The notes under the pieces were generated by a model. The model was not told the origin of the DNA. It made no database searches and saw nothing but the letters and a program-made list of their open reading frames with translations. A stretch of DNA of 64,000 bases, taken from positions 32,726,996 to 32,790,995 of the forward strand of contig NC_064756.1 in assembly GCF_011397635.1 (NCBI RefSeq), given 5' to 3'. Below are positions 12,701-22,431 of the stretch, piece after piece. The position numbers and the translations under genes were made by a program. The stretch's first letter is position 1; every line of letters starts with the position of its first letter. The stretch is from Epinephelus fuscoguttatus (Eukaryota; Chordata; Actinopteri; Perciformes; Serranidae).

Positions 12701-15700
12701 AGCCCAGTTTCTCTGCCTCACAAAGAGCGCAGAACAACAGCCAACTCCGCTGCTGCAACCATAACAACACGCAGTGAAATTAAACAAAAGCTGAAACTCA
12801 AATATTTATCATCCACGCTATTAATTCTGAGAAATCAACCGTGGTCAAACAAAATAGTGGTAAGGAGGAAACCTTTTAAATTTACATCGTTTACATCATT
12901 GGCTTTGAGTAAATGGACATTTTTTTCCTCTCGTGCCAAGATTAGAGCCATAAATTCAAGTTCATTCCAGGGAATTTCATATGCAAATCAGGCGCCACCA
13001 CTTTTTATGTGGAAAACACTTTATGGGCCACGAGAAAGCAATGTGCAGTCTTGTAAACAACTCGGATATACAGTAAGGGAATTAGACATTTATGTTTTTC
13101 TCTTTAATGTTAATTTAAAAATTCATGCAGCTTGCCTAAACTGTGATGTAATCACAAACTTTTTGTTAACTCTTTTGTGTTTTGCTTTTTGATATGTTAT
13201 ATTTCCAAGGTGGTGTGCAAGTATCTTTCCTTGGATTCTGCTGTGTCTGACCAACAGCTGCTGCATGGTGTGTCCCAAGCAGCAAAGGTCTACTACAACT
13301 ACACTGGAAGCGCTCCCTGTCTCAACACATCTCAAACTGCAACCAGCAGCCTCGGTTTCCTTGGCTGGTTTTACCAGGTGAGTGCAGGCATCAGTCATGT
13401 CATGCTGAATAAATCGCAGCACAGATGTGTCAGTGGGCAGCTTCACCTGTCATGATGAATACGTGTTCAATCCCTCAATTCCCAGGCCTGCACAGAGATG
13501 GTGATGCCCATGTGCACAGATGGCGTCCAGGACATGTTTGAACCTGAGGAGTGGAACTTTCAGGCCTTCTCTGATGAATGTAATGGCATTTTTGGTGTCA
13601 GGCCACGAGCTGACTGGGCGGGCACAGTCTACGGAGCGAAGGACATCGCCGCTCACAGCAACATCGTCTTCAGGTAAGCATAGCTTGTAAAATGCCAGGC
13701 TTAGGCAGAGAGTTTCCTGTGTTTTCTGGGTTTGTCTGTGCAGTAAGAGCCACTAAAAGCAGATTTGGACAGACTTTTAATGCAGATAAATTAACAGTAC
13801 CCACTTGGCTACCTGCAGGAGGCAGACAGGCCTATGTCAAACTTAAAATTAAATAGCATTGACTCTAATGGGGGTCAGTCAGAAACACTGAAGTGGCTCT
13901 TGTTAGGTTGGCAACCTATAGCTGCTTTTGTCAAGCTATAAAAAGGTGTGACAATCAGAAATGTAATATGTGAGTTTTCAAAGCATGACATATGCCAATC
14001 ACTTAAAAACAGCATTGACCAAAAGGACGAGCAGTTATAAGCTTTAAACTGCTGTGGGGCATTGACAGGCACTGACATATAACTTCACAGGACCCACAGC
14101 ACTGGTTTAGTTACTTAAAATTAAAGTTTTAAAGTTAAGTCAAAATTAAAGTGTTTTATTATTTTGTGTAGCGCGTTGAATGTTGTTTTTACTCTTCTTA
14201 AAATGTTCTGAAAATGAGATTTTGAACATTAATATAGCAGCAAACAACTATTTGCTGTGTGAAGATATAGTTGAATAATGGAGACCTGAGCAGAGAATGA
14301 AGTCACACTCCCTCTGCATGTGCTGTAATCCGAGCTTTACCTAGGTTTTGTAGCCAGGCTGGCCGTGCGTGCGTGTTATTCGATGCGAGTCCATCCCTTC
14401 ATTCCCAACTGGCTAGCTAATCACTGCTGCTCTGCACTACACTCAAAGGGCAGTTCCCCCTCCAGGTTAACACTGTTATATCTGTCAGTACTGTTAGAAG
14501 ATGTTAGCACTATTAGAGCTGTTGGCACCCTTAGTGTGGCCAGCACTACTAGCTGCCATTTTGGCTCAGCCACCTCCATGACATCAGAGTTGAGAGCCGT
14601 GTGCAGGCAATCCTGGCACTCTGAATGTCATTATTTTTACACCTCTCCCTAACAAACAGCAAGTGAGTGAACTTTGGCAGATGGAGTATGATAAATTATC
14701 CTGATAAACTACAAGTGACAACAGTATTCAGGGAGCCTATTGAGCCCTGAGCAGGCCTGAGGAACAGCTTGCTGTTACTGAAAATAGTTTGGGAATGTGC
14801 AAAGCTGCGCCAAAATAGAGCCAAGGTAAGCAGTTTCTCAAACAAGCAACACATTGCTTAGTCTGTTCACTGACTCACAGAACAGGTAAATGTTTTACTG
14901 TAGGCCAAAATGGAAGTTAGCCTTACCCTGGTTCTCTTGTCAAAAATCCAATGGGATCTTTTCATTTGATTTTGGATTACTGCAAAAAATAAATTCTGTG
15001 TCAAACAAACATTTACTGTCATGATTTTTGAAGCCTAAATGCAATTACCTGAAGTAAAAAGCTAACATTTGGCTATAAATGAACTACACTATGGTCGCAT
15101 GATTTAACATCCCTACCGCAAAGAGGCTGTAAAATCGCTTTTGCCGTGATGATGTTTTGTAGTCTCATGTAGCCACTTGTTAGTAACCGCATATTTAAGA
15201 AACATAAAAGCTTTAAAATTCCAAGTGGGGTATATACTGACATGTTTTATGATGTAGAACATAAAATCTGTGTTAACCACAGACTTTATTTCAGGTATTG
15301 AACCAAAAACCCGTTGACTGTGAGACGAGGGAACCAGGGGTGCAAAAAATGCTAATTTCCGCGTTTCAGGACACATTCCTGGCACACTCTGTTGGGGAAA
15401 ACTTCACTTGCTCACTCATTCGCATCATGTCCAGTTAGGACAGGGTATCAAGTCTGTACTTTTATTGTATTTATTTATTTACTTACTTACATTTAGTTAT
15501 CATAATGACAGCGTAGCCCAGTAGATAAAAAATGAAAGAGAAAAAAAATTAAATGATTTAATGTATTTTTATATTTGCCTTGTTGTGCTTGAAATGTGTT
15601 TTCATAGCCAGTGCACAGAATGCATATTGTGAAATGTGACACACTGGCAACAGAATGTACGAACAGTTCAACCAAAAGCCACCAATGATGTCATTTTGTG

Positions 15701-16026
15701 ACTCAAAATGCCCTAAATAAACACCCTCATGTGTTGTACACAAGTGTCTGATCATATGTTCTCAGTGCACACTGTCTCTGTTGTTGTGTTTCAGTAATGG
15801 TGGACTCGACCCGTGGTCGGCTGGTGGAGTGACTCACAACATAACAGATTCTCTGGTTTCCATTATGATTCCTGATGGAGCCCATCACTTGGACCTCCGC
15901 TACAGCAATGACCGTGACACACCTTCAGTCCGCGCTGCTCGGGCGTTAGAGGTGATGTATTTTCGAGAGTGGATCAAGCAGGCTAAAAAGACTCCTCAAA
16001 CTTCATCAACCCTTGGATCCCAATGA
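3614..16026 (+). CDS. prcp: Lysosomal Pro-X carboxypeptidase, complete nine-exon gene
   Basis: PRCP removes a C-terminal residue after proline, for example from angiotensin II and alpha-MSH 1-13; it is a lysosomal or secreted serine protease of family S28. Coding exons are 3614-3793, 8798-8938, 9022-9123, 9352-9533, 9899-10056, 11204-11376, 13210-13377, 13486-13673 and 15795-16026. They sum to 1524 nt, giving 507 residues plus TGA; human PRCP has 496. All eight introns are GT-AG and the phases join without a break. Residues 15-30 form a hydrophobic signal-peptide core. GGSYGG holds the nucleophile S183; D436 lies in LDPW and H461 in GAHHLDL, aligning with human S179, D430 and H455. Several N-glycosylation sequons occur (NNT, NVS, NYT, NTS, NIT). 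The first in-frame ATG is 3614. The gene looks intact and functional. Confidence 0.96.
4128..4330 (+). repeat. Dispersed repeat fragment, same family as 50490-50765
   Basis: It starts around AGGTGTAGATATC and contains GGGGACATGTCCCCCTCAGT, then GCATTTGTCCTCCCC. A similar chain (CCCCCATTAATATTAGGAAC, GCATTTGTCCCCCC, CCCCTCAATGTTGGAA, CCTACACCCTTGTC) occurs at 50490-50765. The shared words suggest one interspersed family. I cannot assign a class. Confidence 0.5.
6026..6039 (+). promoter_or_regulatory. CTCF-like motif in prcp intron 1
   Basis: CCACAGGGTGGCAC matches 12 of 14 positions of the CTCF core. It is a motif match only, but the GGGTGGCAC half is strong. Confidence 0.3.
7187..7936 (+). 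mobile_element. Non-autonomous inverted-repeat element (MITE-like), copy 1
   Basis: The left end reads TTAAAGGTGCAGTATGCAGG and the right end, reverse complemented, TTAAAGGTTCAGTGTGTATG: imperfect terminal inverted repeats that both abut TTAA. It is about 750 bp with no transposase frame. A second copy of the family lies inverted at 47882-48597, sharing words such as GAGGATTGCA, GGAGGTTTTTACCAGG and TCTGATGCTGTTCAGC. Inside, the segment around 7320-7450 (AGAGGTGTCTTCCTC... AAAAACACTAAA) is repeated in diverged form around 7565-7690. TTAA ends suggest a piggyBac-like mobiliser, but this is not proven. Confidence 0.75.
7937..8797 (+). other. prcp intron 1, last part
   Basis: It contains a GGTGGTGATGGTGGTGG triplet run near 8043 and a probable dispersed repeat at 8255-8580. 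Nothing else is recognisable until the exon 2 acceptor (TGCTACAG) at 8797. Confidence 0.6.
8255..8580. repeat. Probable dispersed fish repeat in prcp intron 1
   Basis: It begins with AAAGGGAACTACACCCACAT and includes TATAAAGTCTGGAGC. The same word TATAAAGTCTGGAGCC recurs at about 10270 in intron 5. The pattern is familiar from interspersed repeats of percomorph fishes. Boundaries and class are uncertain. Confidence 0.4.
8798..8938 (+). CDS. prcp: prcp exon 2
   Basis: 47 codons, phase 0 at both ends (residues 61-107), from IDHFGF to WFCNNT. It carries the conserved [10 protein letters not shown] strand of the S28 family. Acceptor CTACAG, donor GTAAAT. An NNT glycosylation sequon spans the end of the exon. 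Confidence 0.93.
9022..9123 (+). CDS. prcp: prcp exon 3
   Basis: 34 codons, phase 0 at both ends (residues 108-141), from [10 protein letters not shown] to FGQESYS. It contains the family block [14 protein letters not shown]. Intron 2 before it is only 83 nt. Confidence 0.93.
9352..9533 (+). CDS. prcp: prcp exon 4 with the catalytic serine
   Basis: It runs from [18 protein letters not shown] to the split glycine of NIVVG, 60 codons plus two bases. The nucleophile elbow [11 protein letters not shown] places the catalytic serine at residue 183. Acceptor TTGCAG, donor GG|GTAAGA. Confidence 0.94.
9899..10056 (+). CDS. prcp: prcp exon 5
   Basis: It completes the split glycine codon and reads [20 protein letters not shown] to NNVSSTG, ending after one base of the next codon. 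ASAPIW is a highly conserved S28 block. Acceptor TTTCAG, donor G|GTAAGT. Confidence 0.94.
10057..11203 (+). other. prcp intron 5
   Basis: This 1147-nt intron holds a repeat at 10435-10515 and a TATAAAGTCTGGAGCC word near 10270 shared with intron 1. Nothing else is recognised. Confidence 0.7.
10435..10515 (-). repeat. LINE/SINE-type dispersed repeat fragment
   Basis: It contains GGTGACCTGTCCAGGGTGTA followed by CCCCGCCTCTCGACCAGTGT. This is a very widespread teleost interspersed repeat, often classed with L2/RTE-type retroposons. Orientation is uncertain. Confidence 0.7.
11204..11376 (+). CDS. prcp: prcp exon 6
   Basis: It completes an alanine codon, then encodes 57 residues from [10 protein letters not shown] to PLPGWPIQ. 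It includes the block [13 protein letters not shown], nearly identical to human PRCP. The acceptor is TTTCAACAAG, weaker in its last bases than the others; the donor is CAG|GTGCAA. Confidence 0.92.
11377..13209 (+). other. prcp intron 6, candidate regulatory patches
   Basis: This 1833-nt intron has no exon-like frame that I support. Two repeat-free patches, about 12100-12260 and 12850-13060, are dense in transcription-factor-like words. These include a perfect octamer ATGCAAAT (12981-12988) beside GGCGCCACCA, and TTTTTATG/AACACTTTATGGG words. They could be enhancers of prcp or fam181b; this is inference from composition. Confidence 0.35.
13210..13377 (+). CDS. prcp: prcp exon 7
   Basis: 56 codons, phase 0 at both ends, from [10 protein letters not shown] to LGFLGWFYQ. 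It belongs to the helical lid (SKS) part of the protein, with conserved VYYNYTG and SQTATSSLG. Acceptor TTCCAAG, donor CAG|GTGAGT. Confidence 0.94.
13486..13673 (+). CDS. prcp: prcp exon 8
   Basis: 62 codons plus two bases, from [14 protein letters not shown] to AAHSNIVF and a split serine. CTEMVMP and the RPRADW/YGAKDI block match human PRCP. The intron before it is only 108 nt. Confidence 0.94.
13674..15794 (+). other. prcp intron 8
   Basis: This 2121-nt intron holds mostly unremarkable AT-rich DNA with a TTTATTTATTTACTTACTTAC tract near 15475. I recognise no gene or named repeat in it. Confidence 0.65.
15795..16026 (+). CDS. prcp: prcp exon 9 with catalytic Asp and His
   Basis: It completes the serine codon and reads [12 protein letters not shown], then [14 protein letters not shown], ending TLGSQ and TGA. 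D436 and H461 complete the triad. The C-terminal 20 residues are variable, as expected for the family. Acceptor TGTTTCAG. Confidence 0.95.
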
Positions 16027-16830
16027 TGTTACCCAGCTGGGATATCCATGATATCAAGGATTGCATAGCTTTAATTTGCGTGACGCGGTATTTCAAAGGG
16101 TGCTCTCTGCATCATTATGCCAAAGTTTGTGCCTTTTTTAATAAATGCTGAAGGTGATTTTTTTAACATTAAAATAATGACAATTTTTTATTTCAATTTC
16201 AGCACCACTCTTAATTGTAATAGCAATGCCTTAAATCACTTGAGAGCATGTTAATCATGTAGCCATGTTCAATGTTGGTGTATCAGACTGCAGTTTTCTT
16301 AGACTTAATGAGACACACTCCATTTCTTTATGCCAAACTCTAAATTTCCAGGGGCTTAAAGACAGAAAGGTACTCTGTTATGAGAAAAAAAAGATCTGTT
16401 TGTGATAACAATGTTGTATAAATGTCTTTCTTTGTTAGTTCAAGTAATCACATTATCATCATCAAAAGACTGGATCATCCCCATTTTGTTTATCTCCAAT
16501 GTAAAGTTTGCCAAAAACCCATTGAGGGTTGTTTTGTTGTTTGTCAGTGTAACAATCAGGGATACATTCTGAGTTATCTGTAATTTCACATTTTGTCGAT
16601 TTAATGTTTTATTTAAATTGACGCCCTTTATCTTTTTTTGTTGTCAGTCTTGCTGTTTAGCCATGGTTGTAATTTAGCTGTATTGTTTCTTTACAGATAA
16701 GTGTATAATGTGATATGCCTCTTAACACTTAGTCTCAGGAGAAAAGTCTGGCACCAAATATAAAGAAAATCCTTTTTTTAAAATGCATCATCTGCACTGA
16801 GTGTAATAATAAACTTGATTTGTTACTGTT
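16027..16830 (+). other. prcp 3' UTR
   Basis: AATAAA signals occur at 16140-16145 and 16808-16813; the second is followed by a T/G-rich stretch (TTTGTTACTGTT), making it the better candidate for the main poly(A) site. The region is AT-rich with no gene. Confidence 0.55.
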
Positions 16831-19800
16831 CACAGAGGAACACTGCCGTCCTTGCTTTTTAAGATCTCTATTTATGTCTTATCCCACCTTTATTTAATAT
16901 GCTGTCATTCCCAAGAAACACATCTTCCAGTGAAACTGATTAAAAAGCTACTAATGAATTGTCTTTTGATCGTATATAGATGTAGCGCTGCTCTGCCGAG
17001 TGGACTCTTTGTCATGTTTTAGAGAGACTGAGGCTTTTAAGTTACTTCCACCTAGCAGGAACAATTGCATGTGCCTGAGATTTAATAAAAACCCAATCGG
17101 AGGAGGCCAATAAAGTGAGTGGTGGGAGATTATTGCAGCTACGCCTGCTGACCTCACCCCTGTGGACCAACCTGTGGGATTCCCCCTGGCACGCATTCAT
17201 TCACTGGCTGCCATTAAAGCTCTAAATTGTGGCACTGAGGCAGCCCATAGACTCTGGTTTGTTCCCCCCCGCTAGTAATATTATTAATACAGCTCCTGGG
17301 GTGCCAGAGAGGTTGAGAAGGGTTGATGGAAGGTTAAGAGTGAGGTGGTGAGTGGATGCAGGGATCGGCAGGGACCAAGAAGTCCTTTGTAGTTCACCAT
17401 GAAGTCACAGTTGTTTTTTCTTTTTTTTAATGTCAAGGGAAAAGACTCAAATGTCATGGAAACTGAAGACTGATGGACAATGTCTTCTTGCCTTTATTCT
17501 TTGAACTATTCTTGCGGATTCCTTCTCTCCCCCTCCTCTTTTAAACCAAAAGTTCCTGACATGACATGACTTTGTGAGGCAGATGGGGAACATGTCCTAC
17601 ACTGGTATGTGGGTTGATTTTCTACCAGGAGACACAAAGCCTGACTTCTTAACATTTTGTCACAGGCTTGACTGGACTGCAGACACCCTAGCAGAAAGAA
17701 ACATAGCTAAACATGGGGGAGGACGGGGTCTCCACCACTAAATGCCCTCCTTAAACTTTTCTCAGGACTTTGAGAGGTCATTAATTTTGCCAGCCTTTTC
17801 TAAGTCTCTGACATCGGCCATCAATCAAAGGTGTTATTAGTATTCTCTCGACCCCAAACTCTGAGCATGTCCCTGCTCAGATGGGGACCACACACTACTA
17901 GGAAGAGATTAAGCCTGTGTGTGTCACATCACGTTGCACTGAGCACCCCGCTCCACTGGGGCTGGGTGCTGCTGAATAAGTAAATTCTCAGGGAAGGAAG
18001 GCGTGGTGGTTGTGTTTAACGATATCTCAACAATATAGATCTGTGTACTTAACAATTTGGTTGTGGGAAAGGGCACCACTGATTACTAATGATTTTCTCC
18101 AAATTAAAATTCCCCTAAGCTCCAAACATAATGAGTTTTTGAAAATTCAATCTATAGTTTGACCTCTGTGATTAAAATAAATGCTGCTCCATTACAGGAA
18201 TTAAAAAAAATAACTGAACAGTTAACCTTGCACTTAATGTCTTGAGAGTGGAAACAAGCCTTTTGGTTCGTATATTTTTCCGAGCTGGTCTGCCACAGCC
18301 CATCCCCTCTCGCCTTCTCAGCCTTTATGCAACAATAGAAACTTGTTTCCGGGGTCTGTGCGTCAGCCTCTGTGATGTGAATGACCCACCAGCACAAAAG
18401 CCAAAGCCTCTAGACTGGAAAAAAAGGGGGGATATAGCTGCCACGACTGTGATGATGTCACTTTGCCAAAATTGTGCTGCTAGCAAAGAGAGGGAGGCAG
18501 AATCATGTTGGGCAGGCGTCAAAAGCTCAGCCCTGAATTCATGCGATGTTGTGATATCAGCTGACCTCCATTTTTCTCTACTTGTAGCTCTAATGAAGTA
18601 AAAGTTTTGGATTTACATATGCAAGCCTAACTATAATCCCAGGTGGAATACGTACAAGTGAATATGCAAAGTCTTCGCACTTCCCCATATTGTTTTTTAA
18701 TATCAGGAGAGCTTCCATGGCCAGCTGTTACAACAGAAAGATATTCTTCACTTTTTTACCATTTGTAGCTCATAGATTTGAGTTTTTCTGGATTTCCTCT
18801 CAGTCACAGACTTGTGTTGGGCCGCAGATAATTAGATCAGTGCTATCACTTTCACTGTCCCTTTTCTCCCTGGGAATTAACATAAGAAAGAATTTTTTTA
18901 ACAGCCTTAGTCCCTCGCTGCTTCAGACTTTTCTTTTCATCCCTCCAACTCTTAAATGAGTCACTGCCTCACCTCAACATGCACTTTTGTAAGAGGAGGG
19001 ATCTTCATATAATTATTCAGCTGCAGCATCTCTGTAATAAGAATAATAAATGAAGGTTTAATGTGTTTAGATGGAGGCTTCTGCATTATTTGGTAAACAA
19101 AAAGAAAATATGCGCAGGGTGTAACTGCAAATGACATGTTTTTATTGTATAGTAAAACTATGTTTAACAGCCCATTCACTTGAAATTCAGTTGAAATTCC
19201 ACTTAAATTAGGATAAGTGCTGGCAACATAACAGTCTGGCTCTTGGACACATCCTCCGTTGTATTCACCACTGGCCAAGAAACTTCCTGTAAATACGTTA
19301 TTGTTTACAACAGAAGTTTCATACCCAGGATTTCTTAAGGTCAACATTTCTTCTGGCACACTGAGCCTGAACTGCACTTTATTCCCCTTTAATTTAACAG
19401 CTCCGGCAGCTTTTCTAGTTAAATCGACTGTTCATTATTGAGACCCATTTTACGAAGGGGCTGTGAGGTGCAATTTAATGAATCTCTGGCACAAAGCTCC
19501 CTTTCACTGCCGGGCGAAGAATAGAGGCTATTTAGACCCTGTAGGGCTTTATGTCAAAGGCAGCCCATAATAGTTGTCAGGCCAGGGCAGAAATTCCCAC
19601 TGGCCTGGGAATGCACTAGAAATCAACTTTTGCCATGAGCAGATTAAGACACAAGCAAGCAGTTGGGAAGATTCTCCCAAATAGTGGCATCTGTTTGGGC
19701 ACAAAGATTTTCCCACAGAAAGGGAGCCTTTCTCATCACTGTGTAGCCTTCGTTTAATAGTTGGGTTTGTTTCAGTGCTTAAATGAACAGTAATTAGATT

Positions 19801-20050
19801 ACAAGTTAACTTCTATTTGATAATCCAGACAGGAAACACATAAATGGGCAGGATGATTGAATAGTGGTTAAAATGTGTTGAAACGTGAGCAGGAATCACA
19901 TGAATAATGACACTGATTAGTTGTGGGATATTTAAGTTTGATTTAAAAATAATTTGGTGGTTTGTTTAATAACCATGTTTAACATGATTTTTTAACATTT
20001 GAGAGGTTTTTGTTTAACAATTCTACCCAGCAAAAATACTCTATCCATCA
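16831..20050. other. prcp-fam181b spacer with enhancer-like patches
   Basis: No gene is visible. Patches at about 17030-17260 (AACAATTGCATG, GACCTCACCCC, AGGCCAATAAA) and 19440-19740 (GAGGCTATTTAGACCC, GGCAGCCCATAATAGTTG) are repeat-free, balanced in composition and rich in homeobox/SOX-like words. They are candidate conserved non-coding elements near a developmental gene. Short frames on both strands look like chance. Confidence 0.35.
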
Positions 20051-20479
20051 GGATTTTAAAGGCTTTTCTGCTCACTGTTACAGTAATATCCTCCAGTTTC
20101 ATGAAAGCGTTTTTGGTTCAGAGCACACACAGTTAAACTAGAGGGGGAGAGTTGTGACAGAGGTTATTGTCTTCAACTCAGCAGGGAATTTCAGACAAAT
20201 CCCTCTTAGATGCAGGTGGTCGGGCACTCGCAAAGAGTTAAGTCCTGCGGTCTCTTTGCCCCTCCTCTTTGATGTTCTGACATCATTAGTCCAGCCCCCC
20301 AAAAGATCTCCTTGCTTTCCTCAGAGCCCGTCACTTCTACTCTGGAATGTTTACAGGAACTTCATGAGCAGCATCAGGACCAAGTGTTTGCCAGAGGGAA
20401 AAAGACATGCTCTGAAGAAACTTTGGGTTCAGGGATCACAGCGGATGCCACAGGTGTAGCCGCTGGGCTCAACAGAGTA
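20051..20479 (+). promoter_or_regulatory. fam181b promoter and 5' UTR region
   Basis: This is the DNA just before the fam181b ATG. The reading frame stays open back to about 20312, but there is no upstream in-frame ATG and the extra residues do not resemble the family, so I treat it as 5' UTR. No TATA box stands out. The transcription start is not determinable from sequence. Confidence 0.4.
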
Positions 20480-21442
20480 ATGGCTGTTCAGACTGCAATC
20501 ATGAACCCTCAGTTCATGAATTTCTGCTTCCCTGGTTCTGTGATGGAGTACGATGTTGAGAAAAGTCTGGATGGGAGTCTCTTGGGCGAGGCAGAAAATG
20601 ACGAGGACTACAAAGAGACCACTAGGGACTTGCTGAGCTTCATAGACTCAGCCTCCAGCAATATCAAGCTGGCTCTGGACAAGCCAGTGAAATCCAAGAG
20701 GAAAGTGAACCACCGGAAGTATCTACAGAAGCAGATCAAAAGGTGCACCGGCATTATAACACCAGGAAACGTAGCAGAAGCCCCAGTTAAAAGACAGGGT
20801 TCCCCCCTGGCTCAGCCCAGCCCTTTGCAGAGCAAAACTCTACCTAAACGTGATGGGGTCCAGGCCAACTTACAGAGTAAGAGCCTGGCAGCTCTTTTTA
20901 GCCCTGTGAAGGATATAAGGGGTGAAAAAGCCAAGAAACCACCCCTGAGGCATCGCAATCTGCCCCCCTCTTTTTTCACTGAGCCTGCCAACTGCTCCAA
21001 AGTCAGCTCCACATCTGGGATGACGTTGAAGGACTTGGAACGAGGCAATCCTGAGGCTGCAGAGTTCTTCGAGCTCTTGGGGCCTGATTACAGCAACATG
21101 GTCAGCGACCAGGACCTTTATCAAAGCATGCCTGTGCGGGTGCAGCCAGAGATGGGAGGCCCTGATCCTGCTTCCTACGATGCCCACCATTTAGTCGGTG
21201 GTCTCCTGTACGCTGAGCCCTGGACTAGCTGCTCAGGACCCTCTAAAAAACTAGGGGAGAGCCTGCGTACAGGCCCAACCCAGCCTCCTGTCTACTGTCC
21301 CTCTGAGGCTGCCTCTGGGCCCATAGAGGACAACGCACTGTGCACTTTGGCCTTCCCCAACTTCTTCACAGACTGCTCCATACCTCAGGTCACTTATGAT
21401 TTAAGTGGTGGTTATAACAGAGCTAATTATTCATCTCTATGA
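20480..21442 (+). CDS. fam181b: FAM181B, single-exon TEAD-interacting protein
   Basis: This is one 320-residue frame starting MAVQ, as in mammals, with a good start context (G at -3, G at +4). Residues 47-92 are the family block: TRDLLSFIDSASSNIKLALD, then KSKRKVNHRKYLQKQIKRC. Residues 155-169 (PLRHRNLPPSFFTEP) match the omega-loop that binds TEAD transcription factors in FAM181 proteins and resembles the YAP loop. LQSKSLAALF (131-140), EFFELLGPDY (195-204) and the tail QVTYDLSGGYNRANYSSL are further conserved pieces. The fish protein is shorter than the human one because it lacks the Ala/Gly/Pro-rich expansions. FAM181B is expressed mainly in the developing nervous system; its wider function is poorly known. 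Confidence 0.94.
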   Translation: MAVQTAIMNPQFMNFCFPGSVMEYDVEKSLDGSLLGEAENDEDYKETTRDLLSFIDSASSNIKLALDKPVKSKRKVNHRKYLQKQIKRCTGIITPGNVAEAPVKRQGSPLAQPSPLQSKTLPKRDGVQANLQSKSLAALFSPVKDIRGEKAKKPPLRHRNLPPSFFTEPANCSKVSSTSGMTLKDLERGNPEAAEFFELLGPDYSNMVSDQDLYQSMPVRVQPEMGGPDPASYDAHHLVGGLLYAEPWTSCSGPSKKLGESLRTGPTQPPVYCPSEAASGPIEDNALCTLAFPNFFTDCSIPQVTYDLSGGYNRANYSSL

Positions 21443-22431
21443 GAAACTGACAACTCTGTTCTTAGAAGTGCTGTTAAAAAGATAAAGTTGCTGTGAGAAG
21501 TTTAACACTAGTCTAAGAAAGTTACTGTATCATATTTGTTGATCTGTTGTGGCAGTCATATTGCAACTGGATTTAAATATTTTGTATCATCCTCTCTCAA
21601 CAACATGTGTGACTTTTCCTAAGAGAAACATGACGTCTTTCATAAAAAAAATGTCCAAAGCTTCTCAAGTGACTGAATACTTTTCAACACCCCAGTTTAA
21701 TTTACGACAGTTCTGTTAAATTGTTCCACACGTGGATATTATTTTCTGTATCTCAGGCAATTTTCTAATGACATTCTGAATGAAAATACATCTGACTTTG
21801 GGTATGCTTCAGCTTTGTCAGCAGAGTATGTGAGTCTGTTCATTAGGATGCATCTTATTAATTTGGGTATTTGTTACTGTAGTCATTTCATCCCAACATT
21901 TTCACATTTTGCGAAACAAAAACACACAAGCTGCGGAAATAGCTGTTGGTTTAGTACACTAAACATCACTTATTGCTAGAAGATGAGATTATAGAAGTGT
22001 TTGTCACTGTTTGTCGCTGCAGCAGTCTCTCAGCAAGGCACTTTTTCACTCCTGTAAGTAAGAGCTCTGTGTGGAGACATACTGTAGAGGGGGGAACTCA
22101 TTTTTTGCTGAAATGATGATGACAACAATGTGTGATGCCGTGTTTGTTTGACAACATTTTACAGCTCAGAAATGATTTCCAGTCAGCAGATTTACCATTT
22201 GTATCAATTTTGTTGGAGAAGCCTTAAATGTATCTAGCTATTGTAAGAGGACAAAATAAAGCTGGTCTTTATTACTGGGACAACAGCGTCAGTTTTTGTG
22301 TACATCACTAATCATAAGTGTTAAGGTGTGATTATCAAAATACAGGAGGGCAAAAACACTGCATGGAATAATGTCTCTAAAATGCATTTATAGTCTTGTA
22401 TTTAGGTCTCGTATTTTGTCTTGCAAATAAA
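21443..22431 (+). other. fam181b 3' UTR
   Basis: AATAAA signals occur at 22255-22260 and 22426-22431. The first, followed by GCTGGTCTTTATT, is the likelier main site, giving a 3' UTR of about 830 nt. No gene is present. Confidence 0.55.

Noticed and set aside
12498-12787. Overlapping frames on both strands in prcp intron 6
   Set aside because: Inside a well-supported intron, overlapping each other, and without homology I recognise.
18961-19377. 138-codon minus-strand frame between prcp and fam181b
   Set aside because: The longest frame in the spacer, but it has no recognisable domain, poor codon character, and overlaps another frame on +.
20312-20479. N-terminal extension of fam181b by 56 codons
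   Set aside because: No in-frame ATG occurs in it, and the known proteins start at MAVQ, which here has good start context.
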